DNA of 64,000 bases from Tetrapyrgos nigripes (GCA_013368315.1 JAACJM010000063.1:186001-250000), one strand, 5' to 3'; counted from the first letter of the stretch, positions 23,646 through 36,202 are shown. Notes: generated by a model not told the origin, from the letters alone. Numbers and translations: made by a program.

Positions 23646-24130
23646 TCATGGATCAATAATAGTAGATTTGGGGGATTTGGGTTTGGTGCATAAGTTAAGG
23701 ACAGGGGGTTGTTCCAGAATACATGTTTCAGGACATCTAACCATATCCACCTTAGAAAATGACCAATCTACCTCTGGATTATGCTCTTCCAACCAATCGG
23801 TACCAAGAATTACATCATGATCTCCGATGTCCATAACATAGAATTCAGCCGTCTCTTTGTGATACAATCTTTTGTCCTGAGAGTAGATACGTAGTTTTTG
23901 AATAGTATAATGGTGTACCCATCCCATGGTGTTTTTGGAACCGTCAACATTGTGTACAGGGAAAGGGTTTTTTATAGGAAGGAGGGTTAAATGATTCTCT
24001 TGTGCAAAACAGCTGTTGATAATAATGCCTTCTGCATCACTGTCTATTAGGGCTTCTGCATCGATTTTTCTACCAGTGATTTTGCCAATAGGTTCAGTTT
24101 TAAGTGTTATTGAAGGTACCTGTCAGTTAC
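23646..24130 (-). pseudogene. Gypsy aspartic protease region
   Basis: The active-site region reads ALIDSDAEGIIINSCF at about 24010-24060, where functional elements usually have D-S/T-G-A; here the third residue is Asp. It is followed by YVMDIGDHDVILGTDWLEEHNP in the frame 23927-23646, the second half of the retropepsin fold. The unusual active-site triplet is either family variation or an inactivating change. Confidence 0.75.
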
Positions 24131-24262
24131 AAGTGACTGCCAACATTCTCAATTCTGAAGGAAAAGTATGCTGACAAAAGGGGTTTAAAACATGATATCG
24201 ATTGCTCTTATATTGTCCAGTGTATTGTACAGCTCCTCCCGATGACATAGCAGGGGAGTATT

Positions 24263-25863
24263 TCAAAAATCCATCATCTTCGCCATAACATCCTTCAAAT
24301 ATACACTAGCTTGCTCCTTTTCCTCTCCTTCCAAACTCTTGACCTTGTTCATCATATCCAAAATATCTTTGATTACATTACACAAGGAAGACAACGACGT
24401 TTGAGCCACTGTTACCGATGGCAAACTGGATGATGACAATGGAGTTGAAGTTTCGACTGCCCTAACAGCATGAGGAGGGAAGTTTCGAGAGGTATTTTGA
24501 GACGTCAAAGACCTCGGAGTATTGTTTGGGAATGTTGGGCATTCGTTGCTCATGTGTCCAGGTTGCCTATATGTGAAGCATGCTCCTAGTTTCCAGAGTC
24601 AGTCCCTTTCTTTAGTCATCAGTTTAGGTAAAGGAGTAAAGGATGAGCTAGCACCTGATTCCATATTCATAAGCGCATTCATGCTTGCTACTGTCCATCC
24701 TTGAGAAGAACCTGAGTTTGTCCTTGGCATAGAGAATGATCTCAATCATCCTTCTTTCTCTCTTTTGTTTATCCATTCTAAATGGAGATCCATTGCCCTT
24801 TCCCTATACTCGTCAAAGTCCTTCCACTTCGGCCATGTTCCCACCACTGACTTCCAAAGATCTCTTGGAAGACCTGCTTTATAGAAGTCCAGAAGAGCTG
24901 TTTCTCCGTAGTCTGACTCTTCTCCATATGTATTGAAGATACTATTATAGCTACTGATGTCCATTCCCTTCATTCTAGTGTTCTTGATCTTATTTCTTGC
25001 AACCTCATCAGCAGCAAGGGCTTTGAAATCCCTTTTAAACCTATCCTTTACCTCCTTTAACGTTGTCCATTGTCTTTCTTCTTTTTTGAGTTTTGTATCT
25101 TCCTCATCCTCTTCTCGCTCTGTGATTCATTGGGTTGCCCAATCTCCTCCTTTTTTTCCTGTGAAGAACGAGAGGAATAAGGACACCTTGGAATCCTCAG
25201 TTGAGTATCTGGCTTTGTTCTGACATAGGTAGTTGTTGAACGAGGCTAACCACCGCTTTGCCTCATCATGTTCTCCATTAAAGGCATGCTTCCTCCCTTG
25301 TTTGGAAGTACTGTTAGAGTCGTTAGGTGCAACGTCGGACATAGCTGGTTCACCTGGATCTGATGGATCTGGAGATGGAGAAGGATTTGGATGACATGGG
25401 GCTACGGATGGTCCTTCATTAGATGGAATTGCGGGAGACAAAGGTTTGTCTGGATCTGATGGATTGGGAGAAGGATCTCAGGGAGGGGTTGATGGGTTAT
25501 TAGAAGGTGGATCTGGTAACGGATCTGATGCAGAAGACAGATCAGGTGGTACGAGAGAAGAGTGTTTGTAGAGGTGGATGTTCCTTGTTCTGGTTTGGTT
25601 TCAGAGTTGATAATAGGATGAGCTTTTTGAATAGCGAGCTCCTGGTTATGTGTTACAACTTGACACTCGATAGGAAGGGTTTCGGTTTCAGGAAGTGTTT
25701 GGGTATTGTACCTGTTAATACAGGACTGGTTTTCACAGAATTTATAAGGTTTCGAACTCTCCAAGTTATAATTGCAGTCAAGAACTCTTGGTTTGAAGAA
25801 GACGTGTGGACAATATGCACAGGGAAGATTTGGATCTGCAGATGTGGACTGTCGACTTGTCAT
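24263..25863 (-). pseudogene. Gypsy gag (capsid and damaged zinc knuckle)
   Basis: Gag is spread over several frames. It has a Pro/Ser-rich N-terminal part (25863-25300), a capsid-like stretch with FNGEHDEAKRWLASFNNYL (about 25270-25210) and FYKAGLPRDLWKSV with the Lys/Glu-rich WINKREKEG end (24973-24746). A zinc-knuckle remnant follows (CFTYRQPGHMSNECP, about 24537-24585), then a C-terminal Ser/Thr-rich tail (24553-24263). In the CX2CX4HX4C knuckle the second Cys is Tyr, consistent with a TGT-to-TAT transition. Confidence 0.75.
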
Positions 25864-26513
25864 ATACTCTTTCTACAATCTCTTAGGGTCTTATTTTCTA
25901 CCCTTTAAATCACCACAAGGATTCAAAGATAGAGGAGGTAGGTGTGCCGTAGTCTGTAAGGGACCGTGTAGGTATATTAGGTCCCGTAATCCTAACAACA
26001 GTTTCCTTGGTATCGAGGTCGAATAGACAGAAAAGATCACGTCACCTGGTCCCAGTTTCCAAACCCAATGATGTGTACAGATGAAGTTTTGATCATAACT
26101 CCAAGGATCTGCCTGAATGCCTACTGCATGGCTGCACCAGTACTCGGTGTGTGATAGATAGAGTGGAAGAGGAAGAGGAGGTTGTTCGTACTCAGGTGGA
26201 TTCTCGGGGGGTTCAAAACGAATCCGAGAAGACAGGATGGAAGGAATACGATGCTTGTGATAGAGATTGGTGATGAAGGAGTCAAGAACGAATGGTTATG
26301 GCCTAATTGACACCAAGTCAACACAAAAAACACCTAGTCTCTTGTAGGCTACAACACCTAGTCATTAACCAATGGATATAAGGGGAAAACGACACTTGCA
26401 GTATGATATGGATGAGATAGAGACAAAAATGAAAGTAGTTAAGAATCGGGATAAACAGAATAAAGGAGAAAGGAACTCAAATAGTGAGGTGGGTGTATGG
26501 GAGTTTGTTCAAG

Positions 26514-26971
26514 TGTCAAGGTCGTTGGTACACTCAATAACAAACCACCCAAGTCACACAGAGACAAGATTGATTGAGAAATAGAGAGATAGATAGAGAG
26601 CAAGAGTAAGCTGACTATGCTCTAAACTGCGTAGTACTAGTATGGAGCAGAGACGAAGTGAACAAACTAAAGAACTAACTAGAATGTCAAGTGGTTTATA
26701 TAGAAAAACAATGAATAAGTGATAGGAACAAGATAGGAGAAACATTGGAGAAAATGGAGAAATGTAGGAAAAGATAGGAAAAAGATAAGATTGATTGAAT
26801 GGAAGATTGATTGATAGTTATTATGAAGTTTGACAGGTTTTATAAGGTTCAAAGTCAGTAACATAAAGTTTAAAAGGGTTTATCAAGGAAATGCAATAGA
26901 CAAGTGATCAGAAAATGGGTTCGATAATGAAGTGGAAGAAGGAGGACAAAGAACTGTAGCAGTTCGTTACA
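26514..26971 (-). repeat. 5' LTR of Gypsy element
   Basis: 458 bp. In element orientation it starts TGTAACGAAC and ends GACA. It is paired with 19954-20414. I found no canonical TGG-starting primer-binding site next to it on the internal side. Confidence 0.92.
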
Positions 26972-28402
26972 GCCGTTGACAATTTGGATTCTTGGGCATT
27001 CTGAAGAGGAAGCCTGTGTATGTAGGGGAAGTTGAAGAAGCAATTGGTGCCAGTGGCAAGGAAAGGTGTCTTTTGAAGCCTCTGTGATGACCATATTGCT
27101 CAAAGGGAGCTCTGAGAGCTGCCTGAATAGCCGCTTGACTGATTGCATTTTTGAACACCAGAAGACAAAGAATGAGAACACAATGAGGGAAACTGAAGAG
27201 AGCAAGGAAAATCCACTGTGTAGTTGGTAACACATCTCAGAAAAGTGATATTTCATCCAGAATGCCACCAGGAGGTAACAGATTCAATTCCTGTGGCAGC
27301 CATAGTCTCCTGAGCAGAGTTTCTCTTTTTGTACAGTTCTGTGGAAACCAGAAAGGGGAGGAGAATTCTCATGGCATGGGTGAAGGTGATGTGTATCAGC
27401 CATGTGATGTTCTTGATTATTTCATCCTGTCAAGGAAGCTGTTACTATTCAGTAGGCTGTTGAGGAAGAAGAGGAAGGAGAGAAGGAGCAAGCAACAAGT
27501 TCATCCTTGACTGAAAAAAAAAAAGAATAAGTTCAAGAGTGTCAGGAAGCTGAGGGCACATACCTGCTCAGATATCCAGCTCACTGATTCCAAACTTTCC
27601 TGGCAAACCAGAAGGGCAACAATGGAATTAGAAGTAGGTAAAGTAACCTGGCCATCTGGCATAGCCAGTAACACACCCATTGACTATGAGAGACTCTATG
27701 TAGCTTTTATCGAAAGGGATTGGTTGGTTACAGAGGCTGGCCCAGGAGTGAGACCACTATACAGCCACATCAAAAGGCAGCAGTAGTTTGTCGTTTGCAG
27801 ACCTGTGGCGATGGCATATAGTCTGCATCAATGTTACTGGGCACCTCGGCCTCAGCCCCAGAATGAGAAGAATTGCCAACATGTATGAGACAGGGCAAGA
27901 CAACAGGCTGGCACATTGCACCAGGAGAAACCTTTGAGGGGTAACCCACCACACTAAGTGCATCACCTTTCCCATCCAAGAATCCTATTTGGTGATGCTT
28001 CAGTAACATCTAGATGCCATAGTTTAACGTCTTTTCAGATGTGCCATGGCATTTGGTTGGCTGCAGGGGCTTGCCAGGACACAGCATGTTCAGTCACTTC
28101 ATCCTGTTGAGGAAGGAGAGAAGGAGCAAGCGAAAAAGTTCACACTTGATTAAAAATAAGTTTGAGAGTGTTAGCAGTGAGGGGAAAAAAGGCTCACTGT
28201 CTCCAACCTTGACAGGTAAAGTCCAGCGACAACTATGGGCTTGAAACAGCTGCAACAGCTGGGACAGCTGCACAACCTGTGATGCAGGCCAATGAGAAGG
28301 TCAGTACCTAGATAATGGTCAACAAACAAAGGAAGGAAGGAAACCACACCGTATACATAGCTTCAAGCATATACCAGTAGTATTGCCATGACCCAGCACA
28401 GC
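26972..28402. other. Repeat-derived intergenic DNA, no gene recognised
   Basis: Imperfect direct repeats occur, for example GTTGAGGAAG with GGAGAGAAGGAGCAAGC at about 27460-27495, with similar wording at about 28105-28130, and a related GTTGAGGAAGCCATTACTGT at about 28500. No domain-bearing frame is seen. Confidence 0.4.
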
Positions 28403-28944
28403 TACTCAAAAGTAACTGTGCAAGTACAACTGACCCAAAGGTACAGTTGCCAGTGACTGAAAGAATTCAGGTAACTGGCAGGATCCTGGAGGGTATGCTG
28501 TTGAGGAAGCCATTACTGTTTGGTAGGCTATCAAGGGAGCAGCAAGAGCGAGTGAGGAAGCCGTTGGGCTGTCACTGAGCCAGAAGCCAGCCCAGAGGGA
28601 TGAGGCCGGTTGCTGGACTTGGATGGAAAAGTTGGTGTGATGTGAGGCATCACACATGGGGGCTTGGGAACCACTGACAAAGCCTGTTCCAAACCTTTCC
28701 TTCCAAAGTTTGTCTCTCCCTCACCAGCACTTCCTTGACTGCCCAACAGCTTCTTCGACAGCGCCTTCCCATCCCTGCTCCCTCAAAAGCCTACCCAGCT
28801 TCTTTGACAGCACACCTCAAGCTTTCCCACCTCAGGACCTCCCTCCAACACAGATAGTGCCCTACAACTAGTGACTTGAATTCTTTCAGTCACTGGCAAC
28901 TGTACCTTTGGGTCAGTTGTACTTGTGCAGCCAGTTTTGAGTGT
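28403..28944. repeat. Inverted repeat pair, 76-bp arms
   Basis: Positions about 28403-28478 match the reverse complement of about 28868-28944. The central part (from CAAGTACAACTGACCCAAAG to GACTGAAAGAATTCA) is perfect and the edges are imperfect. The roughly 390-bp spacer has no recognisable gene. This could be a small foldback element or two copies of a dispersed repeat in opposite orientation. Confidence 0.65.
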
Positions 28945-29481
28945 CTGCACTGTGTTATGGCCTTCTGTGTCTGTCTAGATTATCACTTATTTTACAGTCA
29001 GTTTTGTCCTCTTTCATGGGTTTTTCTTGTTACTGATATTCCTTTTATTTTGCCTGCAATACAGTCCTACATAACTGTATTGCAGGCTATTCTAAACTAT
29101 GCAATGGTACCAGAAGTCAGCTACTGAGGTTTGTGACAGTTACAATTTCCTCCACCTTGATACTAATGCTACTCAATATCCTAGGGGAGCGCTAGGGCCA
29201 GTTCATCTGCAAGACCCCCTCCTACAGCTGAAGAACTTAATCAGAACTACAACCTCCTCTTGCACTGGCAGACCAAGGGTACGTTGCTTACTTTGTTTTT
29301 TTTTTAACACTTACATCCTGTGCAGACACAAATTCACCTGTTACTCCCCATGACACCTCTCTGGCTGCTGTCCTATTTGGGGGACATTTCTTCATTACTA
29401 CACCATACCACCATCTGGCTATTTACACTGTCAGTCCTGTTGTGGATATGAAGATGCATTGAGATTTTCATTTCAGGGAGC

Positions 29482-31251
29482 ATGACTATCTCCAATGGCT
29501 GCAGCAATGGTGTCTTCCTCTCTGTCACCTGGCTTGCATTTTATGGAGGCTTGATCTCATGTGGTGGACTCCCAATCCAGTTTTTTGTTGAGGAATGTCG
29601 GGGAGTAGGGACCAGTTTGGGGAGACTGGAATCACAGAGGGCTTCAGAGCTCAGAGAATTGGTCACAGAATTGTGTACTAGATGTGACACCTTCCTTGGT
29701 CACCATAATAATGAAACTGAAAAGGATTTGGCCCAGCACTACTCTCAATCTCTCCATGAGCACACCATTTGCCTCAGTTCACTGCTCATGAGTCAGTGGC
29801 AGATAGGTTACACCATTGCTTCCATGCACCATCTCTTCCTTGAACTGCACACTCTGCTAGAATATTGTGATGTCTTCTGACTGTGGATGGAAGCACAGAT
29901 AGCTGGAAGCTCTGTTACAGTGCCTATACCTCCAACCTCCAGCACACGGAGCTTCTGTTTTGTGCAGGGCTTCCTTTCTGGTTCCTCCATCCAGTGCAGG
30001 ACATGGCTTCAGTCTCTCTCAACAAACTAGCCAGGTTGGTCTCTGCTTGGGTCGTCTGTTGGCAGGATTCACTGTTTCCTGAGCTGATCATCTTTCATGG
30101 TGTTCCAGACACTCAGAAGCAGTACAACACTGTTCAGGACCACATGAATGCCATTTTTAACACCCAATCTCCCTTCGAGTCCTCTCAGGAGAGTTGTCTT
30201 GCTATAGCAGCACCCTCAACAATGGTTCTTTATGCCAAAATGGAATCAGCTAGAACCATGTAAATGTGTTCTTCTATATGTCTACCTACACATCTTGACT
30301 GACTGACAACCAAATATAGATTCAAAAAAGCCCAAGAAGCCAGTCAAAACTCCTGGATGTGACAAATAGTTGCTGCCAACACATCCCTTGTATCCTCCAT
30401 TCTCACCTCATTGGGCTTCAGGACTTTCCTGTGTCAACCAGGAATACCCTCCAGACCCAGTTCAGGGTGGGTATACTTTTCCTGATCCCATCCTCTTTGT
30501 CTCCATCACCAAACCCGAGAAAATCTGCGTTTACTGCTGGAACTACCTGCAGTTTCATGATATCCTCCTGTTCCAAGTGACTCAACCTTCCCCCACCCTC
30601 ATCCCCAATTCCATATGGCGACCACTGTTGAATGGCAACTTCACCATTCAGAACTCTTTGACAGCATCATCTTCAAAGGCAGGAAAAACTGCTTCCCAAA
30701 AAGCATCTGCCTGTGACTTCCTCAGTGATTTTCTACTTTCTACTGGTGTCGATGTGAACCTGGAACAGCTCCCTGCAACAGTATCATGGAGAGGCTCTTC
30801 TTTTTCTCAGCCTGTGGATATACCAGATGCCATTGTCTGGGAAATCATCTACGAGTTGTCTCATCTTAATTTCCTGGATAAAGCTATTGTCTCCAAATCC
30901 CTGACTGTTACAGAGTCTCACCATCATTCCCAACGTCTCTGTGTTTGTTTTCAGGGTGCTGACATGACCAACATGCTTGTAGTGGATTTTGACTGCACTG
31001 AAAAAGGTTTTGCCTCAACAGTGCCTCTAATTCAGAAGGCAGTTCTATTTGCACTGTGAGATGTAATGCAGGACTGGCCAAAGTTTGAAGAACAGTTTCA
31101 GGATTTGAAGGGAGCTCAGGAGATTGTGCTGTTGAATGACATGCAGTTACAAAGGTTTGAAGGAGAGATTGTACATGCCTACTTGCAGTACTTTTTCGAT
31201 GTCTTTGGCCATGCTGCTGTAACCCCTCTTCGTCTTGAGCTTCCAGCATGA
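29482..31251 (+). pseudogene. Decayed member of a transposon-associated agaricomycete family
   Basis: Four consecutive frames form one decayed protein. 29482-29880 includes WLAFYGGLIS, FVEECRGVGTSLGRL and SLHEHTICLSSLL. 29883-30263 includes LLFCAGLPFWFLHPVQDM. 30370-31059 includes GYTFPDPILFV and PDAIVWEIIYELSHLNF, and ends VPLIQKAVLFAL. 31066-31251 includes YLQYFFDVFGHAAVTPLRLE. I recall a large uncharacterised agaricomycete family with the same order (a middle block ending in GxPxWFLRP, then FPDP.LF, then VWEI.E.NFR, then FYE.FGRAA.IPMRL), but I cannot name a function. Stops at 29878 and 31057 and missing joins make it non-functional. It lies near the Gypsy and CACTA remnants. Confidence 0.45.
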
Positions 31252-31479
31252 CACTCTTCATATAAAATATCTGCTTGGACCAAAGTAAATTTTGTGTATC
31301 ATCTTCTGTGCTATAATGCAAAAATGTATTTTTCCTGAACTGTTCAACGTTGAAGGTGGATTGTAACATGTATTAAAATGATCTTAATTTAATACAGGTA
31401 TGTGAAGCTGTTTTGTGTATATGTCAAAAACTAACTGAAGTTCGTTTGTAGGCTTTCGTGTATCTACCAGAAATAAAGC

Positions 31480-31660
31480 ATCATTTGTTTTTATCCTCAA
31501 GCATTGGCATTGGCAAATCTGTCACCTGGGACAACACTTCCAGAAGCGTTGTTGGAAACCCCAGGGCCAGAAGTGTCTTTGTAAACCCCAGAATCCGCAA
31601 ACTCGCCATTGTAACCTCCAGGGCCAGAATAATTCACAAACCCATTGATACGCCATACAA
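31480..31660 (-). pseudogene. Detached copy of a Gly/Ser/Asn-rich protein tail
   Basis: Read on the minus strand, this stretch encodes GFVNYSGPGGYNGEFADS and then a Gly/Asn-rich continuation to a stop. It closely matches the C-terminal tail of the decayed gene at 33270-36202 (GFVNHSGPGGYDGGFVDS). No upstream gene body is attached. It may be a local duplication, or the original end of that gene displaced by about 1.6 kb of unrelated DNA. Confidence 0.55.
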
Positions 31661-33269
31661 AATCGCAGTATACATACTTGGATTTTGGTTCATAATATCA
31701 GTTTTGACGTTCTTTTAAAGGAATAAGAGGACTAGAGTGAGTCCTGAACTGCTAGTTAATACCTAGCAGGACTAAGAAAACAACGGTACAATAATATTAA
31801 GTGCTTACAAATGGAGAAACAACTCATTCTAAGTACTATGATAGATATGTACGAGTTGGGAGTTATAATAGCAGACCCACCAAATGATAAAGATAGTCTA
31901 TAAAGGCTTTCGAATCCTATTATAATGACTAGAACTGTTAGCATGATCCAAAGAGACAGTGAAATGTGAGGTAGCCCCTATTCATGGGCATAGGAACATG
32001 TAAGCAACACAATTCTCGGCCGAAAGGTCACTCGGAGAAGACAGCGCTAAGATCGGACATGCAGACAATCACGCTAGGTCTAGATCTATGTATTGGTTAA
32101 ACCTGTAGTACTAAAATGGCTTCGAGGGAATCTTAAGTATCTGTAAAAGGTACATATGGACAAAAGTAGGACAAAGTATATATGTATGGGATCCCAGAGA
32201 GTTCAGGGGATAGTGGATGGGCATCTCTACACAGAGATATGAGGGACAGAAGCGCTAAGTTGCAGTACATCCAAATGATCGGAATACAATCCAAACAGGT
32301 AACATTATTTCTGGATAAGGATAAATCCGTCAGTAATCGTCTAGCTAGGTGTTGAAAGCATGCAAACGGGACTGCAGAAGAGCTGGACTTGTATGTAGGA
32401 CTCAGTAGTAGACTGCTGGCAATACATAGAGCGCGAATAAAGCAAGATTGGAGAAAAAGGGAAAGGAGAACCAAACAGAATAAAGAAACTACAAGAAAAC
32501 CCTATGCCCTAGTGTAAGGACGCATATGAAGGACCTAGCAGTCATAAGTGGAGCGTTCTGAGTCATAGATGTGATGCTCGCTAACCAGGACAGTACACAA
32601 AAACACCAGATGGCTAACAAAGGGAACTGGAGAAAGTTCCTACAAATATTTAGATAATATTGCACAGTTTCTGTATACCGTAATAAGCAAGTCTTTACTT
32701 ACGAGGAAATAGGTAGAACTTGCTAGCGGACTTTTCAATTTGTTTTATATTTTCTCTACGTACCTTTTAGCAGACCTCAAAAAGAAATAGGTAACTGTAT
32801 AGTTGTAACTGCGAGTAGTATAAAAGGACCAGATATTACAAGTAGCTACCCAAGCCATGTACTGTAGAGTATCGGATCTCGCTAGCAATAGTAGAGAACA
32901 TGAAACACGGACTAAAGCTTCTAAACAAACTTAACTGCACTTGTTACAAGTATAAACATTGTGTTGGAGACAATAGAGTTTTAAAATTGAACATCTTTGG
33001 GGTTATAACTGTGATCTTTGTGTTGACCTTCTGGTCTATTAAGTGTTGATTTTAAGGCAACTGTGGCCTACAAGTGTTTGATTTTAGGGACTCATTGATC
33101 CCCTTGGTGTTAAACTTGTGTTTATTGTGTCGCATGCTAAGCGCTAACTTCACTGAAAAACCCCAGTCAAAAGTACTTATAGTACAAGTAAACTGGGAGT
33201 TTGAGTACTCTGACTACTCATTTACGTTTGTATACGGTTTTGTGTTTGGGTGCAGTTCCTAGTGCTTAA
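31661..33269. other. AT-rich DNA without recognisable genes
   Basis: It lies between two copies of the same protein tail. No open frame has a recognisable domain and I see no terminal repeats bounding it, so its origin is unclear. Confidence 0.4.
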
Positions 33270-36202
33270 TTACAAAAACCACCTATTACCATAACCTCCA
33301 CTGTTGGAATCCACAAACCCACCATCATAACCTCCAGGGCCAGAATGATTCACAAACCCATAACCTCCAGACCCAGAAGGATTTGCAAAGCCATCATAAC
33401 CTCTGTCTTGAGTTGACCAGTAGGAATTGTAGGCTGGTCCATTGCTGGGATGTCTGGGATGTGCATGATAATTCATATTAGCATGTGCTGGATTCCGATG
33501 ATTATCAAATGTCTGATAGAACTGAAAGGAGGCAGGGTCAGGGCCAGAAGGATTGGCAAAGTGAGTGTTTTCTTGATTCCTGAATGAGTGAGTAAACCAT
33601 TCCAGGATGGCAGACTCAGAAGGATGCGCAGATCCACCATTGTGGTGACAGTCGTCTTCATCCTCCATCTCATCATCCATATCACCTTCTGCATTCTGAC
33701 AAACTCATCTGACACTTCAGCAAAGGCATTGAAATGGGCTTGAATTCTTTCCTGATGTCTTTCTTCTTTAGCTTCAGCTTCAAGCCCTGCAATGTCAGGC
33801 GGGTCAATCTCTTCATCCCCGCTGTCATCATCCTCCTTGCTGTCCTCATCCTCATTCTCCATGCCATAATCTTCATCCTTCTGGTCCTCAGCATCATCGT
33901 CATCATTGTCCTCCGAGCTTCTGTCAGTCAAGTTGGCCATTTAATTGTCAGTATCTTGAGTGCCGTGGTCAGTCTCATCACTGTGAACAGTCCTGGGATT
34001 GGAAGAGCTACCTATGCCATTCCATTCCTCCCATTCTTCCTCACTCCTGTCCTTGCTCTCCTCACTCTCCCCACTTTCTTCTTCACCACTTTCATCAGTG
34101 TTAGTTTCTCCCTCAGCATCACTTTCTTGGAAGCTGTGGTCTGACAGAAAGTCATCTATTCCATTGTACTCCAGAGCCTGAGGGCCATGAGGCATCTGAG
34201 TGCCATCACCATCAACAAAACTGCCATTTACACCACCCCATTCCTCATCAGCATCATAATCTTGCTCTTCTTTGCCCAGATCACCTTCATGCATTGCAAA
34301 TTCTTTGTCATCCTCCTGCATGTGATTACATCCCATCCTGTGACGATGTCACTTGGACTCTCATGAAGAAGGAGTTTTGAATTGCAAAGGTGTATACTCC
34401 TCGTCCTTGTCATCGTCCTTGTCAGCCTGCTGATCAGCTTCAAACTCATGTTGGAACTTGTCATCATACAAGTCTTCACCAAAGTCTTCACTGCTACTCT
34501 CACCATTGCTTCTAGTTGAATGACTTCTCTTTGTCCCTCTCTTGTCCAACCTTACCATAAACATCGCTTCCAAATTTTCTCTGTACTGTTGGTGCTCCAA
34601 CTCATTCTCCTCCACACCTTTCTCAATGCTAAGCCACTCCCTGACCTGCTCTTCAGTAGGGACATTGTATGTGAAATACACTGACCTGTAGAGACTGATG
34701 AACTCTTTGTTTTCCATTGCACACGTATTCCACCTGTTGAGATAGGCCATTAGCCAGTCCACATCAACATTGGGAGGAAAGACAATCGATCTTTCAGCGT
34801 TGTCAAGATAAAGAGCTTGATTGAGGATAGATAGATTGTTAAAGAAGTCAGGTTCGAAGAAGTCAACTGGGACACCTTTGGGAAGGTAGTGTGTCTGAGG
34901 TGGTAAGGGATTCTCTGGAACGATACACTGTCTTCTGGAGTTGGGTGTGCCTACAATTTGTTGGCCCTTCTTCCTAGGTCTAGGTTCCATCATACTGCCT
35001 GCCACTCCTTGTCTCATGATGTTCTCATCAATTTGTTGGACAAAGTCTGTCAGAACTGGATTGCAACCAGGAACCTCCTTGACGAGATAGTAAGGACGAC
35101 CATTGATTAGCTTGTGTTTGCTGGTCTCCTCGTCAATAACAGGCCCTTCATCCTCAGATGCACAATAATTTCTTCTGACCGCCCTGATGACCCTATCGAA
35201 GTAATTGTGAGCAAGCAGATACATTTTTTGTTCTTCTGCTTTCTAAACAATGATTTACAGTCAGTCTTGGCATGTGTGCAAGAAGAAAAAGACAATGATA
35301 CACACTTTTCACCTCCACTTTCTGACAGCGTTAGTCTCCGCCCACCTTTCAAGTGCACCCAGATCTCTTGCTTCTTTCCTCACCTTGTCTTTCAGCATTC
35401 CGAAGACGTAGTTGTCATAGGCTTTGATGAGGAAGACTTGGTTGGTATATAGGTCATAGTTGATACCAAAGTGGTTGTAGCCTCCCACCATACAGGCTTG
35501 CTGGAAGGAGGTGATTGCTAAGGTCTGGTGACAGTTATTGTAAAAAGAGGTGGGAGACTCAGACAAGTCAGGGGACCATGTCTTAAAACCGTAGGAATCA
35601 TACAGCACAAAGAAGGTTTGAATACCCATTTCATCGATCAGGGCTACATCTTTTGCAAGGCTGCTACCTGTTGCTTCTTTGTTGTAATAATCAAGGCAGA
35701 CTTTTTCAATGCGCTTGGTGCGATACTGTCAGGATCGCACTTGCCCAAGTTCTTCACCAGTGTCAAGAAATCATTGGGGGTGCTGAACCAGTTCACAAAC
35801 CTCTTCTTAACACCAGGAGCTGGTCATTCAGGTGTGGATGTTCCATCAACGAGCCCCCATGCCATGCATATGTGGACTTGAAAGGCATGCTGGTATATGC
35901 ATGTGAGTATTTACCTTCTAAATGCAGAAACTCAAAACTCACAATAGTACCTTTAGCCTTTTCCAGAACCTGATCTCAGGGTATGCGAATCCAGTCACTC
36001 TTCTTTTTTCGATTTCTTTGAACTAGTTTGGGGAGCAGGTTGCTTGGAAGAGGGTTTCTGCATAGACGAAGGATTCTGGGTAGTCAATGATGAACGATTC
36101 AGCCCAGACGATGAACAATCTGGCCTAGATGATAGAAAATGAATGATTTGGCCTAGATGACGACGAAGGGTTCTGTGTAGACAGAGGCTTTCTCTTAGAT
36201 GA
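33270..36202 (-). pseudogene. Large agaricomycete protein of unknown function, several nonsense and frameshift lesions
   Basis: From 36202 downward: a Ser/Pro/Lys-rich start (MSSKRKPLSTQNPSSSSRP); then NWFSTPNDFLTLVKNL and TTKKQQVAALQK (about 35800-35655). MGIQTFFVLYDSYGFKTWSP follows in another frame (from 35629), then YDNYVFGMLKDKVRKEARDLGALERW, an intron-like gap (about 35310-35225), a 287-residue frame (35224-34361), long acidic stretches (34336-33690) and a Gly/Asn-rich repeat tail. I recall related TE-neighbouring proteins (YD.YV.GTLK...R.E....GSL) in Agaricomycetes but no function. Lesions: a probable one-base loss near 35650, two in-frame TGA codons near 34350-34363, an in-frame TAA at 33941-33943 and a frame change near 33685. 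Confidence 0.55.

Larger units (their letters stand above)
19954..26971 (-). mobile_element. Ty3/Gypsy chromovirus LTR retrotransposon, full-length but decayed
   Basis: Two LTRs of about 460 bp (19954-20414 and 26514-26971) in direct orientation enclose gag, protease, RT, RNase H, integrase and a C-terminal chromodomain, all read on the minus strand. The order RT-RH-IN identifies Ty3/Gypsy and the chromodomain identifies a chromovirus. LTR ends are TGTCA..TGACA in the left copy. A polypurine tract complement (CCCCCTCTTT, 20418-20427) abuts the left (3') LTR, confirming minus-strand orientation. The LTRs differ by about a dozen substitutions and one 3-nt indel, so insertion is recent, yet the internal region has several stops and frame changes. 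Flanks show no perfect 5-bp target duplication; GCTG/GCCG is the nearest match. Confidence 0.93.

Noticed and set aside
19994..26864. Paired hydrophobic open frames at 19994-20304 and 26554-26864
   Set aside because: They are read from the purine-rich LTRs on the complementary strand and are duplicated only because LTRs are duplicated.
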